Source of the DNA: G942493275 sp942493275
Lineage (GTDB): Bacteria > Actinomycetota > Coriobacteriia > Anaerosomatales > PHET01
NCBI GenBank assembly: GCA_942493275.1
Contig: OW818687.1
Span: forward strand, 868,001 to 932,000
DNA: 64,000 nucleotides
Direction of reading: 5' to 3'
The notes beneath the pieces are model-generated. The model ran no database searches. It was not told where the DNA came from and saw only the letters and a list, made by a program, of their open reading frames with translations. This document shows positions 1 to 8,242 of this stretch, in pieces (position 1 is the stretch's first letter; each line of letters begins with the position of its first letter). The position numbers and the translations under genes were made by a program.

Positions 1-346
1 GTCCCGCGAGCTGCGCTGCAACACTCGCCACGGCCGCAGTCACGCACAACCCACCCGCGATCACCACTCCCTTGAAGTGGTAGCCCATGTCCTTGATCCC
101 TTGGTAGCACGCGACGAGCAGGATCACCGCGCCCACGTACGTCAGGAGGGGCGGGAACGGCGGGAGCAAGGGCGGCAGGTACGCAGCGTCTCCCCCGCCG
201 TAGGCACCGAGCCAGTCCGGCCACCACAGGCCGAGAATGGCGGGAATCGCCCCGACTTCAAGCCACCTGACCACTTTGGGCTTCGGCCACCGGGGATCGA
301 TGGATCCGGAAACGGCCTTCTTTTTGATGGGTCGTGATTGCGTCAT
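1..346 (-). CDS. membrane protein, C-terminus cut by the window
   Basis: An ATG at 346 opens a frame that stays open to the window edge (115 codons seen). AGGAG lies nine bases before the ATG. The product starts with a short Lys/Arg-rich stretch and then has hydrophobic segments at about residues 33-50 and 76-90, separated by a Gly/Pro-rich loop, so it should be an integral membrane protein. It is the last visible gene of the leftward run that begins at 2225, with about 20 bases between it and its neighbour, so co-transcription is likely. No family is recognised and no function is proposed. Confidence 0.7.
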   Translation of the reverse strand, partial: MTQSRPIKKKAVSGSIDPRWPKPKVVRWLEVGAIPAILGLWWPDWLGAYGGGDAAYLPPLLPPFPPLLTYVGAVILLVACYQGIKDMGYHFKGVVIAGGLCVTAAVASVAAQLAG

Positions 347-365
347 GGTCTACGTCTCCTGATTC

Positions 366-776
366 CTACCGGGGCGGGCCGTTGTCGCGCCAGCGACTGG
401 TTTCGAAGGCGAGCACGTCGTCGTAGGGCAGGACGTCGAGCCGGAGTCCCGCCTCCGGGCCGGGCTTGGTCGAGTAGATCTCGTCGACGGTGACGATGAG
501 ATCGGACCCGTCGATCCGGGCGTTGCCTTTGAACTGGTAGGCGGCCCGCACGCTGCCGATACCCCCGGGGCCGATTGCCACTCTCGGGTTCTCGGCCAGG
601 TTCGACCCCACGTAGTTGGCCTGCTGAGGGCTGAGAGGGAAGCGCAGCGTCTCGTCCGAGTCCGCGATTGCGGAGTCGAACACGACTACGGCCGGGACAC
701 CGTTCTTGGTCGCTGTGGCGACGTGCGCCCCCAGTCCGGTGAGCCAGTTCTGCATTCTTGGCGTGAGTCGTGCCAT
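366..776 (-). CDS. split-barrel flavin-binding protein (PNPOx-like)
   Basis: A 136-residue protein of the pyridoxamine-5'-phosphate-oxidase-like split-barrel superfamily, whose members bind FMN or a related flavin as small dimers. What is seen: an N-terminal strand region with ATATKNGVPAVVVF, a central NLAENPRVAI motif typical of the barrel, and a normal length for a minimal member. AAGGAG is placed six bases before the ATG. It is the third such protein in a row (see 800-1285 and 1282-1743) but is more diverged than the other two, lacking their FAQKT motif. Substrate unknown; detoxifying reductase or redox sensor are both possible. Confidence 0.75.
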   Translation of the reverse strand: MARLTPRMQNWLTGLGAHVATATKNGVPAVVVFDSAIADSDETLRFPLSPQQANYVGSNLAENPRVAIGPGGIGSVRAAYQFKGNARIDGSDLIVTVDEIYSTKPGPEAGLRLDVLPYDDVLAFETSRWRDNGPPR

Positions 777-799
777 GAGAAACTCCTTCGTTCCGGTGA

Positions 800-1285
800 T
801 TATGTGAGGGACAGTGGCTGACCTGCTCGGTCAGGGTGGAAGTCAGTTGCCGACGTGACGCGCACTGCGATCACTCCCCGCTGGACGAGCGCGGGCGGTC
901 GGATGTCAGGCGGGACCTCGGAAGGCGGCTCCTTGGTCGCCCAGTCGCCCCACTCGGCGAGCGCCTCGGCAACATCGAGCCCCTCCCACACCTCACCTTC
1001 GAGGTGGCCCTCCTGAAGGATCGTCGCCGGCCCAGAGAGCTGCCATGTGCGCCCCTTCACGGGATGCGCCAGGGTGATCACGCCGACGGGGTTCTCGTTG
1101 AGGTTCACGCGCGTCTTCTGTGCGAACATCTCGGCGATGAGGATGTACTCGTCCTTGTACAGCGTGACGAACCGTTCGCCGACGACGTTGGGGTTGCCCA
1201 ATCGCGATGACGTCGCGAGGTAGACCACAGCGCCACCCGAGCCGACCGTTCGAAGTGCCTTCGCGACATCGCTGCCCAGCCTCAT
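800..1285 (-). CDS. split-barrel flavin-binding protein (PNPOx-like), paralogue
   Basis: A 161-residue PNPOx-like split-barrel protein. It shares with the next gene upstream the motifs FAQKT-(R/K)-VNLNEN, a WGDW segment and a C-terminal QRGVI, so the two are clearly paralogues from a tandem duplication. Its ATG overlaps the stop codon of 1282-1743 by four bases (ATGA), which predicts translational coupling. In this superfamily such residues line an FMN-binding dimer interface; the substrate cannot be read from the sequence. Context with an ATC-hydrolase-like gene hints at metabolism of a sulfur/nitrogen heterocycle, an inference only. Confidence 0.75.
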   Translation of the reverse strand: MRLGSDVAKALRTVGSGGAVVYLATSSRLGNPNVVGERFVTLYKDEYILIAEMFAQKTRVNLNENPVGVITLAHPVKGRTWQLSGPATILQEGHLEGEVWEGLDVAEALAEWGDWATKEPPSEVPPDIRPPALVQRGVIAVRVTSATDFHPDRAGQPLSLT

Positions 1286-1743
1286 GACGTCACCTCCACT
1301 ACGCGCTCCGGCTTAAAGACGATGACGCCGCGCTGTGCGAATACGGTGGGTCGGGCAGACAGCTCGGGCGCGTCGAGAACAGGTTCGATCGACTCGTCCC
1401 AGTCGCCCCACCGCTCCAGCACATCGCCGGCGCGCAGCCCAAAGAGCGTGAACCGTTGGGGGTGGCCCCACTGAACGATGTCGGCAACGCCCTCGAGCAC
1501 CCACGGCAGGGAGCCGTCAGCTGTTGCGAAGCTCAGCGATGCCGTGCGGTTCTCGTTGAGATTCACCTTCGTCTTCTGCGCGAACAGATCTGGGAGCAAG
1601 ACGAGCTCGTCTCCGACGACGTCAGTGAACGGTACGGGCAGGATGTTGGTGGTGCCGTCAGAAAGCGACGTGCTCAGTAGCGCAACGAGCGTCTCTTCCG
1701 ATGAGCCCGAAAGCCTCCGGGCCAGTTCTCGCGGCAGTTTCAT
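1282..1743 (-). CDS. split-barrel flavin-binding protein (PNPOx-like), paralogue
   Basis: A 153-residue split-barrel flavoprotein paralogous to 800-1285 (shared FAQKTKVNLNEN, WGDWD and FAQRGVIVF). The frame is open further upstream to 2013, but the ATG at 1743 is preferred. GGAGG stands four bases before it, it overlaps the stop of the upstream gene as ATGA, and the extra residues would only be a second reading of that gene. Middle gene of the operon 2225 to 366. Reaction unknown; the family includes pyridoxamine phosphate oxidases, flavin reductases and F420-dependent reductases. Confidence 0.75.
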   Translation of the reverse strand: MKLPRELARRLSGSSEETLVALLSTSLSDGTTNILPVPFTDVVGDELVLLPDLFAQKTKVNLNENRTASLSFATADGSLPWVLEGVADIVQWGHPQRFTLFGLRAGDVLERWGDWDESIEPVLDAPELSARPTVFAQRGVIVFKPERVVEVTS

Positions 1744-2225
1744 CGATCCTCCAAGGTGTAGGTGAACTCGCAGCGGCTCGCGCCCTCGAGAATGGTCCGT
1801 GACTGTTCGACCTTGACGCCGGGAACCAGTGCCTCTGCGAATGGCTTGTCGCGGCGGCAACTGAACGCGACTCCGAGATCGGCGAGATCCATCTCCCGGT
1901 ACAACTCCGCATACGCGCATCGGTCGACGTGAAACTGAAGCACCCCGTCCTCGAGCGCGTCGAGATGAAGGTCGAGCCGTCCGTCCCCACCGAGGTTCTG
2001 CCAGACCGCCCACAGGTCGCCGAGCGAAAGAGCCTCGCCTCCTGCAAGATCCGCAGCGGCGTCGTCGGCGAGCGACCCAACCGCTTTTGCGAAGATCGCG
2101 TCGGCGGTGTCAGGGCCGGCCACCTCGGTGGCTGCATGGTGGAACGCCGCCGCGACGCTAATCTCGATTGCGCGTCTCTCAAGCGGCGATATGCCGGGAC
2201 TCAGACGGGACTGGTTGTCGCCCAT
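1740..2225 (-). CDS. L-2-amino-thiazoline-4-carboxylate hydrolase-like protein
   Basis: A 161-residue protein resembling the ATC hydrolase family, named after the enzyme that opens 2-amino-thiazoline-4-carboxylate on the route to cysteine. The recognisable part is the C-terminal half: CAYAELYREM, then DLGVAFSCRRD with its Cys, and the end EGASRCEF, which match the family's conserved blocks. AAGGAGG precedes the ATG by six bases. It is the first gene of the operon and lies just downstream of a palindromic operator. Many relatives are annotated only by similarity, so real substrate activity is uncertain. Confidence 0.65.
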   Translation of the reverse strand: MGDNQSRLSPGISPLERRAIEISVAAAFHHAATEVAGPDTADAIFAKAVGSLADDAAADLAGGEALSLGDLWAVWQNLGGDGRLDLHLDALEDGVLQFHVDRCAYAELYREMDLADLGVAFSCRRDKPFAEALVPGVKVEQSRTILEGASRCEFTYTLEDR

Positions 2226-2281
2226 GGAATGCCTCCTTCGCGGGTCTGGAGACGAGCGTAACCCGAAAGTGCCGTCCCATT

Positions 2282-2309
2282 GCGCACTACAAACTGCGTA
2301 TTAGTGCGC
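2282..2309 (-). promoter_or_regulatory. palindromic operator before the flavoprotein operon
   Basis: A perfect inverted repeat with 8-base arms (GCGCACTA at 2282-2289 and TAGTGCGC at 2302-2309) around a 12-base spacer. It lies 57 bases upstream of the start of the 2225 gene and immediately after the terminator of the copper operon. Size and symmetry suit a TetR- or MarR-type dimer. No regulator gene is adjacent. Confidence 0.55.
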
Positions 2310-2330
2310 TTTGTGCGAGAAACACGAAGG

Positions 2331-2358
2331 AGGCCCCATGGCGGGAACGCCGGGGCCT
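2331..2358 (-). terminator. terminator of the copper operon
   Basis: A stem of AGGCCCC with GGGGCCT encloses a second stem GGCG-ggaa-CGCC, giving an almost uninterrupted hairpin. On the minus strand it is followed by CCTTCGTGTTTCTC. It starts 17 bases beyond the stop codon of 2375-2917. Confidence 0.7.
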
Positions 2359-2374
2359 GGTAGAGGGTGAAGGA

Positions 2375-2917
2375 CTAGCGGACCTGAAGCACTCCCTCGA
2401 CCATCTCCATCGCACACGTGAATCGATAGTCTCCGGCGCCCAACGTCCCGAGATCCCGGGATGCGTCTGCCGTGGAGTTGTCAATCTCGATACCCAGGCT
2501 CGGGATGCGGAAGCCCGCTGCGCAACCCTCACCCTTCGCGACCGTGAGCTCTATGGGCGCACCCGCGTTCGCGGAGAGCACGCTCGGCTCATAGCCGGCG
2601 ACGCCAATCGCGATCCTGAGCTGCTGAACGTCGGGGCTCGGGGTACTTGTCTGCGCTGGCTCCGCGTCTGACGTACGAGCGGTCCGCGGGAAGGACGTGG
2701 CAACTGGGACTTCTGAGACAGGCTCCGCAGCACGGGCGGCCCCAGACCCTACAATCGACACCGCCAGTGCCGCAACGACCAGGAGCGCTACAGCCGCGAC
2801 CCCGACTGCCAGCTTGATAGTGCGCAGCCGAGCAACTTCGGCGCGCGCCATTTGCGCACGCACGGATGACACCGCGTCGTTCCGCGACGGCCTTCTCTCA
2901 TTCTGATGTCTACTCAT
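2375..2917 (-). CDS. membrane-anchored cupredoxin-like protein
   Basis: About 180 residues: a basic N-terminal tail, one membrane segment (about residues 36-60, VGVAAVALLVVAALAVSIV), a Ser/Thr/Pro-rich linker, then a C-terminal domain of about 85 residues of the cupredoxin (EfeO/plastocyanin-like) type, predicted outside the membrane. The conserved residues are a Cys in KGEGCAAGF and a C-terminal CAMEM; the same C...C-x-M-x-M pattern recurs in three other genes of this operon. The ATG at 2917 overlaps the end of the preceding gene. A GTG at 2923 is the alternative start but has no ribosome site. Likely binds copper outside the cell. Last gene before the terminator. Confidence 0.7.
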   Translation of the reverse strand: MSRHQNERRPSRNDAVSSVRAQMARAEVARLRTIKLAVGVAAVALLVVAALAVSIVGSGAARAAEPVSEVPVATSFPRTARTSDAEPAQTSTPSPDVQQLRIAIGVAGYEPSVLSANAGAPIELTVAKGEGCAAGFRIPSLGIEIDNSTADASRDLGTLGAGDYRFTCAMEMVEGVLQVR

Positions 2918-3194
2918 GATCACCTGGTCTCTTTGTCGCCGGCCTTGAATCCCCGCAGCCGGGCGGAGTCGCGTTTGGGTCGATCACCTCGGCGGCAAAG
3001 CCTGATCTTCGGATGCGCTCGCAGAGGGTCTCGCGGTCAATTCGGTCGGTGTCGTAGAGAACCGAGGTCAGTCCGAGCGACCGCACGGAGACCACATCCA
3101 GGACACCGTCTGTCGTCCCGAGAGCCTTCTCCACAACCTTGGGACATGCGCCGCAGTAGAACCCTGCGGTCCTGATGTGGACTGCAGCTTTCAT
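2910..3194 (-). CDS. HMA-type metal-binding protein
   Basis: A 94-residue soluble protein with one heavy-metal-associated domain. The motif GFYCGACPKVV gives CxxC near residues 14-17, the Cu(I) ligands in Atx1/CopZ-like chaperones, and the following spacing to VLDVVSVRS fits the beta-alpha-beta fold. The C-terminal 20 residues are polar and contain one further Cys. The frame is open to 3257, but the ATG at 3194 has GGAGG five bases before it. It sits between the lipoprotein and the terminal cupredoxin gene of the copper operon, so a cytoplasmic copper carrier or a partner of the ATPase at 4599-7529 is the likely role. Confidence 0.8.
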   Translation of the reverse strand: MKAAVHIRTAGFYCGACPKVVEKALGTTDGVLDVVSVRSLGLTSVLYDTDRIDRETLCERIRRSGFAAEVIDPNATPPGCGDSRPATKRPGDHE

Positions 3195-3260
3195 CGATAC
3201 CTCCAAGCCGGCAGCGTGGCACCCCCTCCGCCTGGCGCAGGGGGTGCCGCATGCCAACTG

Positions 3261-3713
3261 CTACTTCGCCGTGAACTCGACGACCGCCTCGATTGGCGGA
3301 TCGAACGGCTCGGTGTTGTTCTGCACCAGTACAGCCGTCAACGTGTGGGGTCCGGGCTCGACATCTGCGATCTCGGCCTGCGGCTCAGTGCTCATCTGGT
3401 CGGGGCGATCATCCAGAATGAAGTGGACGTGGCCCTCACCCTCAACATTTGTGTTGCTCGGCATCGTGAACGTGAGACCTGTGGTCTCGACCTTGACCGT
3501 CACGGTACCGGCAGGAACCTCGGCGCCCGAAACGGGCTCGAGCAACTTGACGGTCGCATCACTGGCGGCGGATCCGGTCGCGGGGGCTGACGGCGACGCT
3601 GCATCACTGGAGGTCGCTGGCGTGCTGGTCGCGCATGCGGCGAGCAGCGGCACGAGGGCGAGCAGTGCCATCGCGCTGGCAATCCGGATGAGTCGGGACG
3701 TCTTGGTGGTCAT
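3261..3713 (-). CDS. lipoprotein with a DUF4399-like domain
   Basis: A 150-residue secreted lipoprotein. The N-terminus has basic residues, a hydrophobic core and the lipobox LAAC, so the mature protein would start at Cys 27 and be lipid-anchored outside the membrane. A Ser/Ala/Thr-rich linker leads to a beta-rich domain with GHVHFILDD followed by GPHTLTAVLV, the layout of DUF4399-type and related Ig-like domains in copper and cytochrome-oxidase neighbourhoods. AAAGGA precedes the ATG. The domain name is a by-eye assignment; its place inside the copper operon is the stronger clue. Confidence 0.65.
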   Translation of the reverse strand: MTTKTSRLIRIASAMALLALVPLLAACATSTPATSSDAASPSAPATGSAASDATVKLLEPVSGAEVPAGTVTVKVETTGLTFTMPSNTNVEGEGHVHFILDDRPDQMSTEPQAEIADVEPGPHTLTAVLVQNNTEPFDPPIEAVVEFTAK

Positions 3714-3742
3714 GGGTGTCCTTTCAGGGTTGTCTGGCCGGG

Positions 3743-4573
3743 CTATCGGATCGTCACCGGGGTGGCGACTTCCTTGCCGCTCACGAAGAACGGCTGGTCC
3801 GGGCTGTTCAGCTTGTCGTCCATGTCGAACTCGAAGGTGTCTGCCACGCCGCGATCGGCGTGGACTGCGACAAGCAGCCCGGACGTCACGTCCGCAGCCG
3901 CGTCGATGGCGACACTCACGCCCTGGCTCACGCCAGCGGGAATCTGCTGCAGACCGACTCGTTCGCCGGGCATGCCGTCATCGTTGAGGTGAACCACAAT
4001 CCATGCGTCTGTGGGAGCGGCAGCTTCAGTCACCAGCAGGCCGGTGCCCGTCAGCTCTTGATCGGCCACCTCTATGGCCGCGGTGCCGGTCGGGTCCTTC
4101 ACGCCGAACTCCCGCACGGTGACAACCATGGCGAGCTCCATGCCGTCCACGAAGAAGGGCCTGTCCGCGCTCCCCTCCTTGTCCTCCATGTCGAACTCGA
4201 ACTTGTCAGGCGCTCCCTTGTCGGCGTGCACGGCGACGATGACCTTCTCGGACATCACGCCCTTGAGCTCGACGCGCACGTCGTTGTTCACGCCCTTGTC
4301 GATGTGGGTGAGGCCCACTCTCTCGCCGGGCATGCCGTTGTCATCCGCGTGGACGACGACCCAGGCATCCCCGGGCGCTTCGACCCGGTCGATCACGAGT
4401 GTGTTGGCTCCGAGCTGATCGGAAACCTCGAGGCTCGCGTCGTCGGCGTTCGCGACGTAGCCCCACACGCCCATCGAGCCCTCCTCCGGTGCATTCGCAA
4501 ACGCGTAGACCGTGGAGCTGAGCGTCAGGACGACCGCCAGGACGATCAGAGATATGTTGCGTGCCTTCTTCAT
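3743..4573 (-). CDS. secreted protein with two tandem DUF7282-like domains
   Basis: A 276-residue exported protein. A signal peptide (KKARN, then a hydrophobic run ending at YAFANA) is followed by two repeats of about 115 residues. Each repeat contains a WVVVH or WIVVH segment, DDGMPGERVGL, a VAVHAD stretch, KFEFDMEDK or TFEFDMDDK, and PFFV at the end. The two copies align over their whole length, so this is an internal duplication. This beta-sandwich family is common on archaeal and bacterial surfaces and has no defined function. The Asp/Glu/Met-rich FEFDMxDK motif could bind metal (inference). Good ribosome site; next to the CopA gene. Confidence 0.65.
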   Translation of the reverse strand: MKKARNISLIVLAVVLTLSSTVYAFANAPEEGSMGVWGYVANADDASLEVSDQLGANTLVIDRVEAPGDAWVVVHADDNGMPGERVGLTHIDKGVNNDVRVELKGVMSEKVIVAVHADKGAPDKFEFDMEDKEGSADRPFFVDGMELAMVVTVREFGVKDPTGTAAIEVADQELTGTGLLVTEAAAPTDAWIVVHLNDDGMPGERVGLQQIPAGVSQGVSVAIDAAADVTSGLLVAVHADRGVADTFEFDMDDKLNSPDQPFFVSGKEVATPVTIR

Positions 4574-4598
4574 CGGTTCACATCCTTTCTTGAAGCGC

Positions 4599-7529
4599 CT
4601 AGGCAGCCTTGCTCAGGCTGGGCTTGAATCGGCGCAGAAGCAGGGAGCTGGTCACGACACTGACGCTGGAGAGCGCCATTGCGGCACCGGCGAGCTCGGG
4701 CCGAAGTAGGCCGAGGGCCGCGATCGGGATACCGAGGGTGTTGTAGCCCAGCGCCCAGAAGAAGTTCTGGTGGATCTTGCGCATCGTGCGCTTCGACAGT
4801 TCGATGGCGGTGACGACGTCGCGCAGGTCGTTTTTGATGAGCACGATGCCGCCGGTCTCCATCGCCACGTCGGTGCCTGCGCCCATCGCGATGCCGACGT
4901 CGGCCTGAGCGAGGGCGGGCGTGTCATTGATACCGTCACCAACCATGGCGGTTGCCAGCCCCCTTGCCTGGAGCTTCGCGACCTCCTCGGCCTTGTTCTC
5001 GGGGAGAACCTCGGCGAGGACGTGATCGGGGGCGATTCCGGCCTGAGAGGCGATTGCCTCAGCGGTGCGCCGGTTGTCACCCGTGATCATGTAGACCTGC
5101 ACACCCATCTTGGTCAGACGGGCAACCGCTTCACGGCTGTTGTCTTTGAGCGTATCGGCCACTGCGATGAGGCCCGCAGGGGCGCCATCGATGGCGGTGA
5201 GCATGACGGTCTTGCCTTCACGCTCGAGCTGTTCAATGCGTGCCACCCAGGGCGACACATCGACGCCCTCGCGTCGCATGAGCCTGGCATTTCCGAGCGA
5301 GACACGATGTCCCTCCACGGTGCCCTCGACTCCATGCCCCGGGATAGCGGTGAAGCCTGCGACATCTGCAAGCGCCAGATGGTTCTCGTTCGCGTAGTTG
5401 ACGATCGCCTCGGCGAGAGGGTGCTCGCTGGACTTCTCGAGCGCTGCCGCAAGACGGTAGAACCCGAGTCGATCGAACGTGCCGAAGGGCTCGAACTCGG
5501 TCACGACCGGCTTGCCGTGGGTCAGCGTGCCGGTCTTGTCGAACACGATTGCCTTGATCTTGTAGGCGGTCTCAAGCGCGTCGCCGCTCTTGATGAGGAT
5601 GCCGTTCTCGGCGCCCTTACCGGTACCGACCATGATTGCCGTCGGGGTGGCCAGGCCGAGTGCACACGGGCACGCGATGACGATGACCGACGTTGCGGCG
5701 AGGAGCGCCTTCACGAACGGGGTGACGTCGGCGTAGAAGGTCGGATCGACGAAGTTGGGAACGGCGAACAACCAGACAAGGAAGGTCAGGACGGAGAAGC
5801 CGACGACGGCCGGCACGAACACCGCGCTGATGCGGTCGGCGAATCGCTGTACCGGGGCCTTGGAGCCCTGAGCATCCTCGACCAGACGGATGATCTGCGC
5901 GAGAGCCGTATCCGAACCGACCTTGGTCGCGCGGAACTTGAAGCTACCGAGCTTGTTCATGGTCGCACCGATGACGCCATCGCCCGGGTTCTTCTCAACC
6001 GGAATCGACTCGCCGGTGAGCATGGACTCGTCAACTGAGCTTCGTCCCTCGGTGATCACGCCGTCCACCGGGACCTTGTCGCCAGGGCGCACCACGACGA
6101 TGTCGCCAGCGATGACCTGCTCGACGGGGATGTCGAGCTCGACACCACCGCGCACGACTCGTGCCGTCTTGGCGGCCAGACCCATGAGCTTCTTGATGGC
6201 GTCGCTCGTCTTGCCCTTTGCGCGCGCCTCGAGCAGCTTGCCAAGGATCACGAACATGATGAGCAGCGCGGCGGTCTCGTAGAAGACCGGCTCGGACTCA
6301 AGCGAGGGGACGAAGGTAGCGGCCACGCTGTAGAAGTACGCGGCTGACGTGCCGATTGCGATCAACGTATCCATGTTGCCGGTGCGGCGCTTCAGCGCGT
6401 GCCAGAAGCCACGATAGAACTGGGCGCCGGCGTAGAACTGCACCGGTGTCGCGAGCACGAACGCTACGTACTTCAACACCATCATCGGGTCCCAGCTGCC
6501 GCCGAACCAGCTGGCGAGCAACTCCGAGACGCCGAGGGGAATCGCGGTCATGAACGGCGGAACCATCGAGATCAGGAACGCCGGGATGGCAAGGAACGCC
6601 GACAGGATCAGCAGGTTCTGCTGGTGCTCCGTGTGCTTGCGCTGAGCGACGCGCTGGGCGTCCTCCGAGGGGTTATCGGCAGCTGTCCCCGTTTCGACGC
6701 GGACGAGTGCGTCATACCCTGCGCCCTTCACGGCGCCGATGAGGGAGTCGACGCTCGCGATGCTCGGCTCGAAGGTCACCGACGCGGTCTCGGCGGCCAG
6801 GTTCACGGAAGCGGAAGCCACGCCGGGCACCTTGCCGAGGGACTTCTCTATCACGGTCGCGCACGACGAGCAGGTCATGCCGATGATGCCGAGCGTGATC
6901 TGTGTCTTCCCTGCTGACGGGATCACAGTGGCGCCCAGCGGTGTGGCCTGGTAACCGGCCTGCTTCACGGCCTCAGCGATACCGACCTCATCGATCATGG
7001 ACGGGTCGAATGTGACCGACATCTTCTCGGTCGCGAGGTTGACGTTCGCCGAATCGATGCCCGCGATCTTGCCGAGGACCTTCTCGATGACCGCAACGCA
7101 CGAGGCGCAGGTCATGCCCGTGACCCCGAATGACGCCTGGCTGTGAGAACTCCGCACAGTGGGAGCCTCAACGGACTCGACGAGAGCTACGGTCTCGACC
7201 GCGCGGTCGGGCTGTGCACCCTCGGGGGTGAAGTCCGCTGCATCCGGAACGATTACAGGCTCTACCGAGACGGGCGCCGACGGTGCGTCGTCGACCAGGC
7301 CCTGGGGAACAAAGCCTGCATCCACGATCACGTTAAGCAGCGCATCCAGGTTGAACGCGTCGGCGTCCACGAACACGGTGACGATACCGGCGTCAGCGTC
7401 GGCCCGAACCGCCTTCAGTCCGGGAACCGCACGCGCCTTCTCGGCGAGCAGCCGCTCGCAGTGACCGCAATCGAGGCCGGCGACCTTGAGTCGCAGAACC
7501 TGGTTGCGAGTTTCAATCTCGAGAGTCAT
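4599..7529 (-). CDS. copA: Cu(I)-transporting P-type ATPase with three HMA domains
   Basis: A 976-residue P1B-type ATPase that would export cuprous ions at the cost of ATP. Order: HMA domain 1 (CGHC, Cys 21 and 24), a long acidic linker, HMA domain 2 (CASC, 141/144), HMA domain 3 (CSSC, 220/223), then eight expected membrane segments. TGES of the actuator domain is near 505, CPC in the sixth membrane segment near 620, the phosphorylated Asp in DKTGTLT near 664, SEHP in the nucleotide domain, and GDGIND near 850. CPC marks Cu(I)/Ag(I) specificity. The frame is open 23 codons further, but AAGGAGG lies just before the ATG at 7529. Three N-terminal HMA domains is more than the usual one or two. 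Confidence 0.95.
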   Translation of the reverse strand: MTLEIETRNQVLRLKVAGLDCGHCERLLAEKARAVPGLKAVRADADAGIVTVFVDADAFNLDALLNVIVDAGFVPQGLVDDAPSAPVSVEPVIVPDAADFTPEGAQPDRAVETVALVESVEAPTVRSSHSQASFGVTGMTCASCVAVIEKVLGKIAGIDSANVNLATEKMSVTFDPSMIDEVGIAEAVKQAGYQATPLGATVIPSAGKTQITLGIIGMTCSSCATVIEKSLGKVPGVASASVNLAAETASVTFEPSIASVDSLIGAVKGAGYDALVRVETGTAADNPSEDAQRVAQRKHTEHQQNLLILSAFLAIPAFLISMVPPFMTAIPLGVSELLASWFGGSWDPMMVLKYVAFVLATPVQFYAGAQFYRGFWHALKRRTGNMDTLIAIGTSAAYFYSVAATFVPSLESEPVFYETAALLIMFVILGKLLEARAKGKTSDAIKKLMGLAAKTARVVRGGVELDIPVEQVIAGDIVVVRPGDKVPVDGVITEGRSSVDESMLTGESIPVEKNPGDGVIGATMNKLGSFKFRATKVGSDTALAQIIRLVEDAQGSKAPVQRFADRISAVFVPAVVGFSVLTFLVWLFAVPNFVDPTFYADVTPFVKALLAATSVIVIACPCALGLATPTAIMVGTGKGAENGILIKSGDALETAYKIKAIVFDKTGTLTHGKPVVTEFEPFGTFDRLGFYRLAAALEKSSEHPLAEAIVNYANENHLALADVAGFTAIPGHGVEGTVEGHRVSLGNARLMRREGVDVSPWVARIEQLEREGKTVMLTAIDGAPAGLIAVADTLKDNSREAVARLTKMGVQVYMITGDNRRTAEAIASQAGIAPDHVLAEVLPENKAEEVAKLQARGLATAMVGDGINDTPALAQADVGIAMGAGTDVAMETGGIVLIKNDLRDVVTAIELSKRTMRKIHQNFFWALGYNTLGIPIAALGLLRPELAGAAMALSSVSVVTSSLLLRRFKPSLSKAA

Positions 7530-7552
7530 TTCATCCTCCTTATGATGAGGGG

Positions 7553-8206
7553 CTAAATTCGGGCTACGACGGCGCCGCGAACCATCCGCATACCGCACGT
7601 GAACTCATGGGTGCCAGGGGTCAGGCCGGGAAGACTGACAATCGCGCCGCCATCGGTCAGGTCCTCGTCGATGTCGAACTCGTCGAAGACCACGCGTGCG
7701 AGGCAGCCGTGCCCCTCGCTGAACTCGAGGTCGACCGGCACTCCCGGAATCACCTCGATAAGGTTGGGGTAGTAGTCGTCCAAGACAGCCACCCTGATCC
7801 GCTGCACGAGTGACGCCCGCGGTGAGACGGCAACGTGCGGGGTCTCGATGTCGGCCCTGATCGACTCCTCGACCTCGGCCAACACCGGCTCGTCAACCTG
7901 CTCGACCTCGGCCAGCACCGGCTCATCGTGAGCCTCGGCCTCGGTATGGATGGCGGCCTCGACGGCCTCCAGCGGATGCGTGGACACGCCCCCATCCGGC
8001 AGAACGCCGGCGTCGATCAACGCGCGGACGATGTCGCTGGCCGAGACCAGCTCGGCATCAGCGAAGACCGTGAGCACGTGCTCAGGGCTGATCGATGCGG
8101 CCTGTACGCCCTCGATCGCCGAGACCTTGAGGTTCACGAGTTCGACTGAACTCCTGCAGTGCAGCCCGCTCACGGTCACTCGGTAAATGACGTTGCTCTG
8201 TTCCAT
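7553..8206 (-). CDS. HMA-like domain fused to a cupredoxin-like domain
   Basis: A 217-residue protein with no signal peptide. Residues 5-70 follow the HMA pattern, but the metal loop reads GLHCRSS, so the second Cys of CxxC is replaced by Ser. A Glu-rich linker (about 85-125) contains two near-identical repeats DEPVLAEVE. The C-terminal 85 residues are cupredoxin-like with GHGCLARVVF and CGMRM, the same C...C-x-M-x-M pattern as three neighbours. AAGGAG precedes the ATG. A fusion of a chaperone fold with a cupredoxin fold in what looks like a cytoplasmic protein is unusual. Role inferred as copper binding next to CopA. Confidence 0.65.
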   Translation of the reverse strand: MEQSNVIYRVTVSGLHCRSSVELVNLKVSAIEGVQAASISPEHVLTVFADAELVSASDIVRALIDAGVLPDGGVSTHPLEAVEAAIHTEAEAHDEPVLAEVEQVDEPVLAEVEESIRADIETPHVAVSPRASLVQRIRVAVLDDYYPNLIEVIPGVPVDLEFSEGHGCLARVVFDEFDIDEDLTDGGAIVSLPGLTPGTHEFTCGMRMVRGAVVARI

Positions 8207-8242
8207 GGTTCTCTCCTTCGCGGTTCTTGGGTGACCGTGCGA

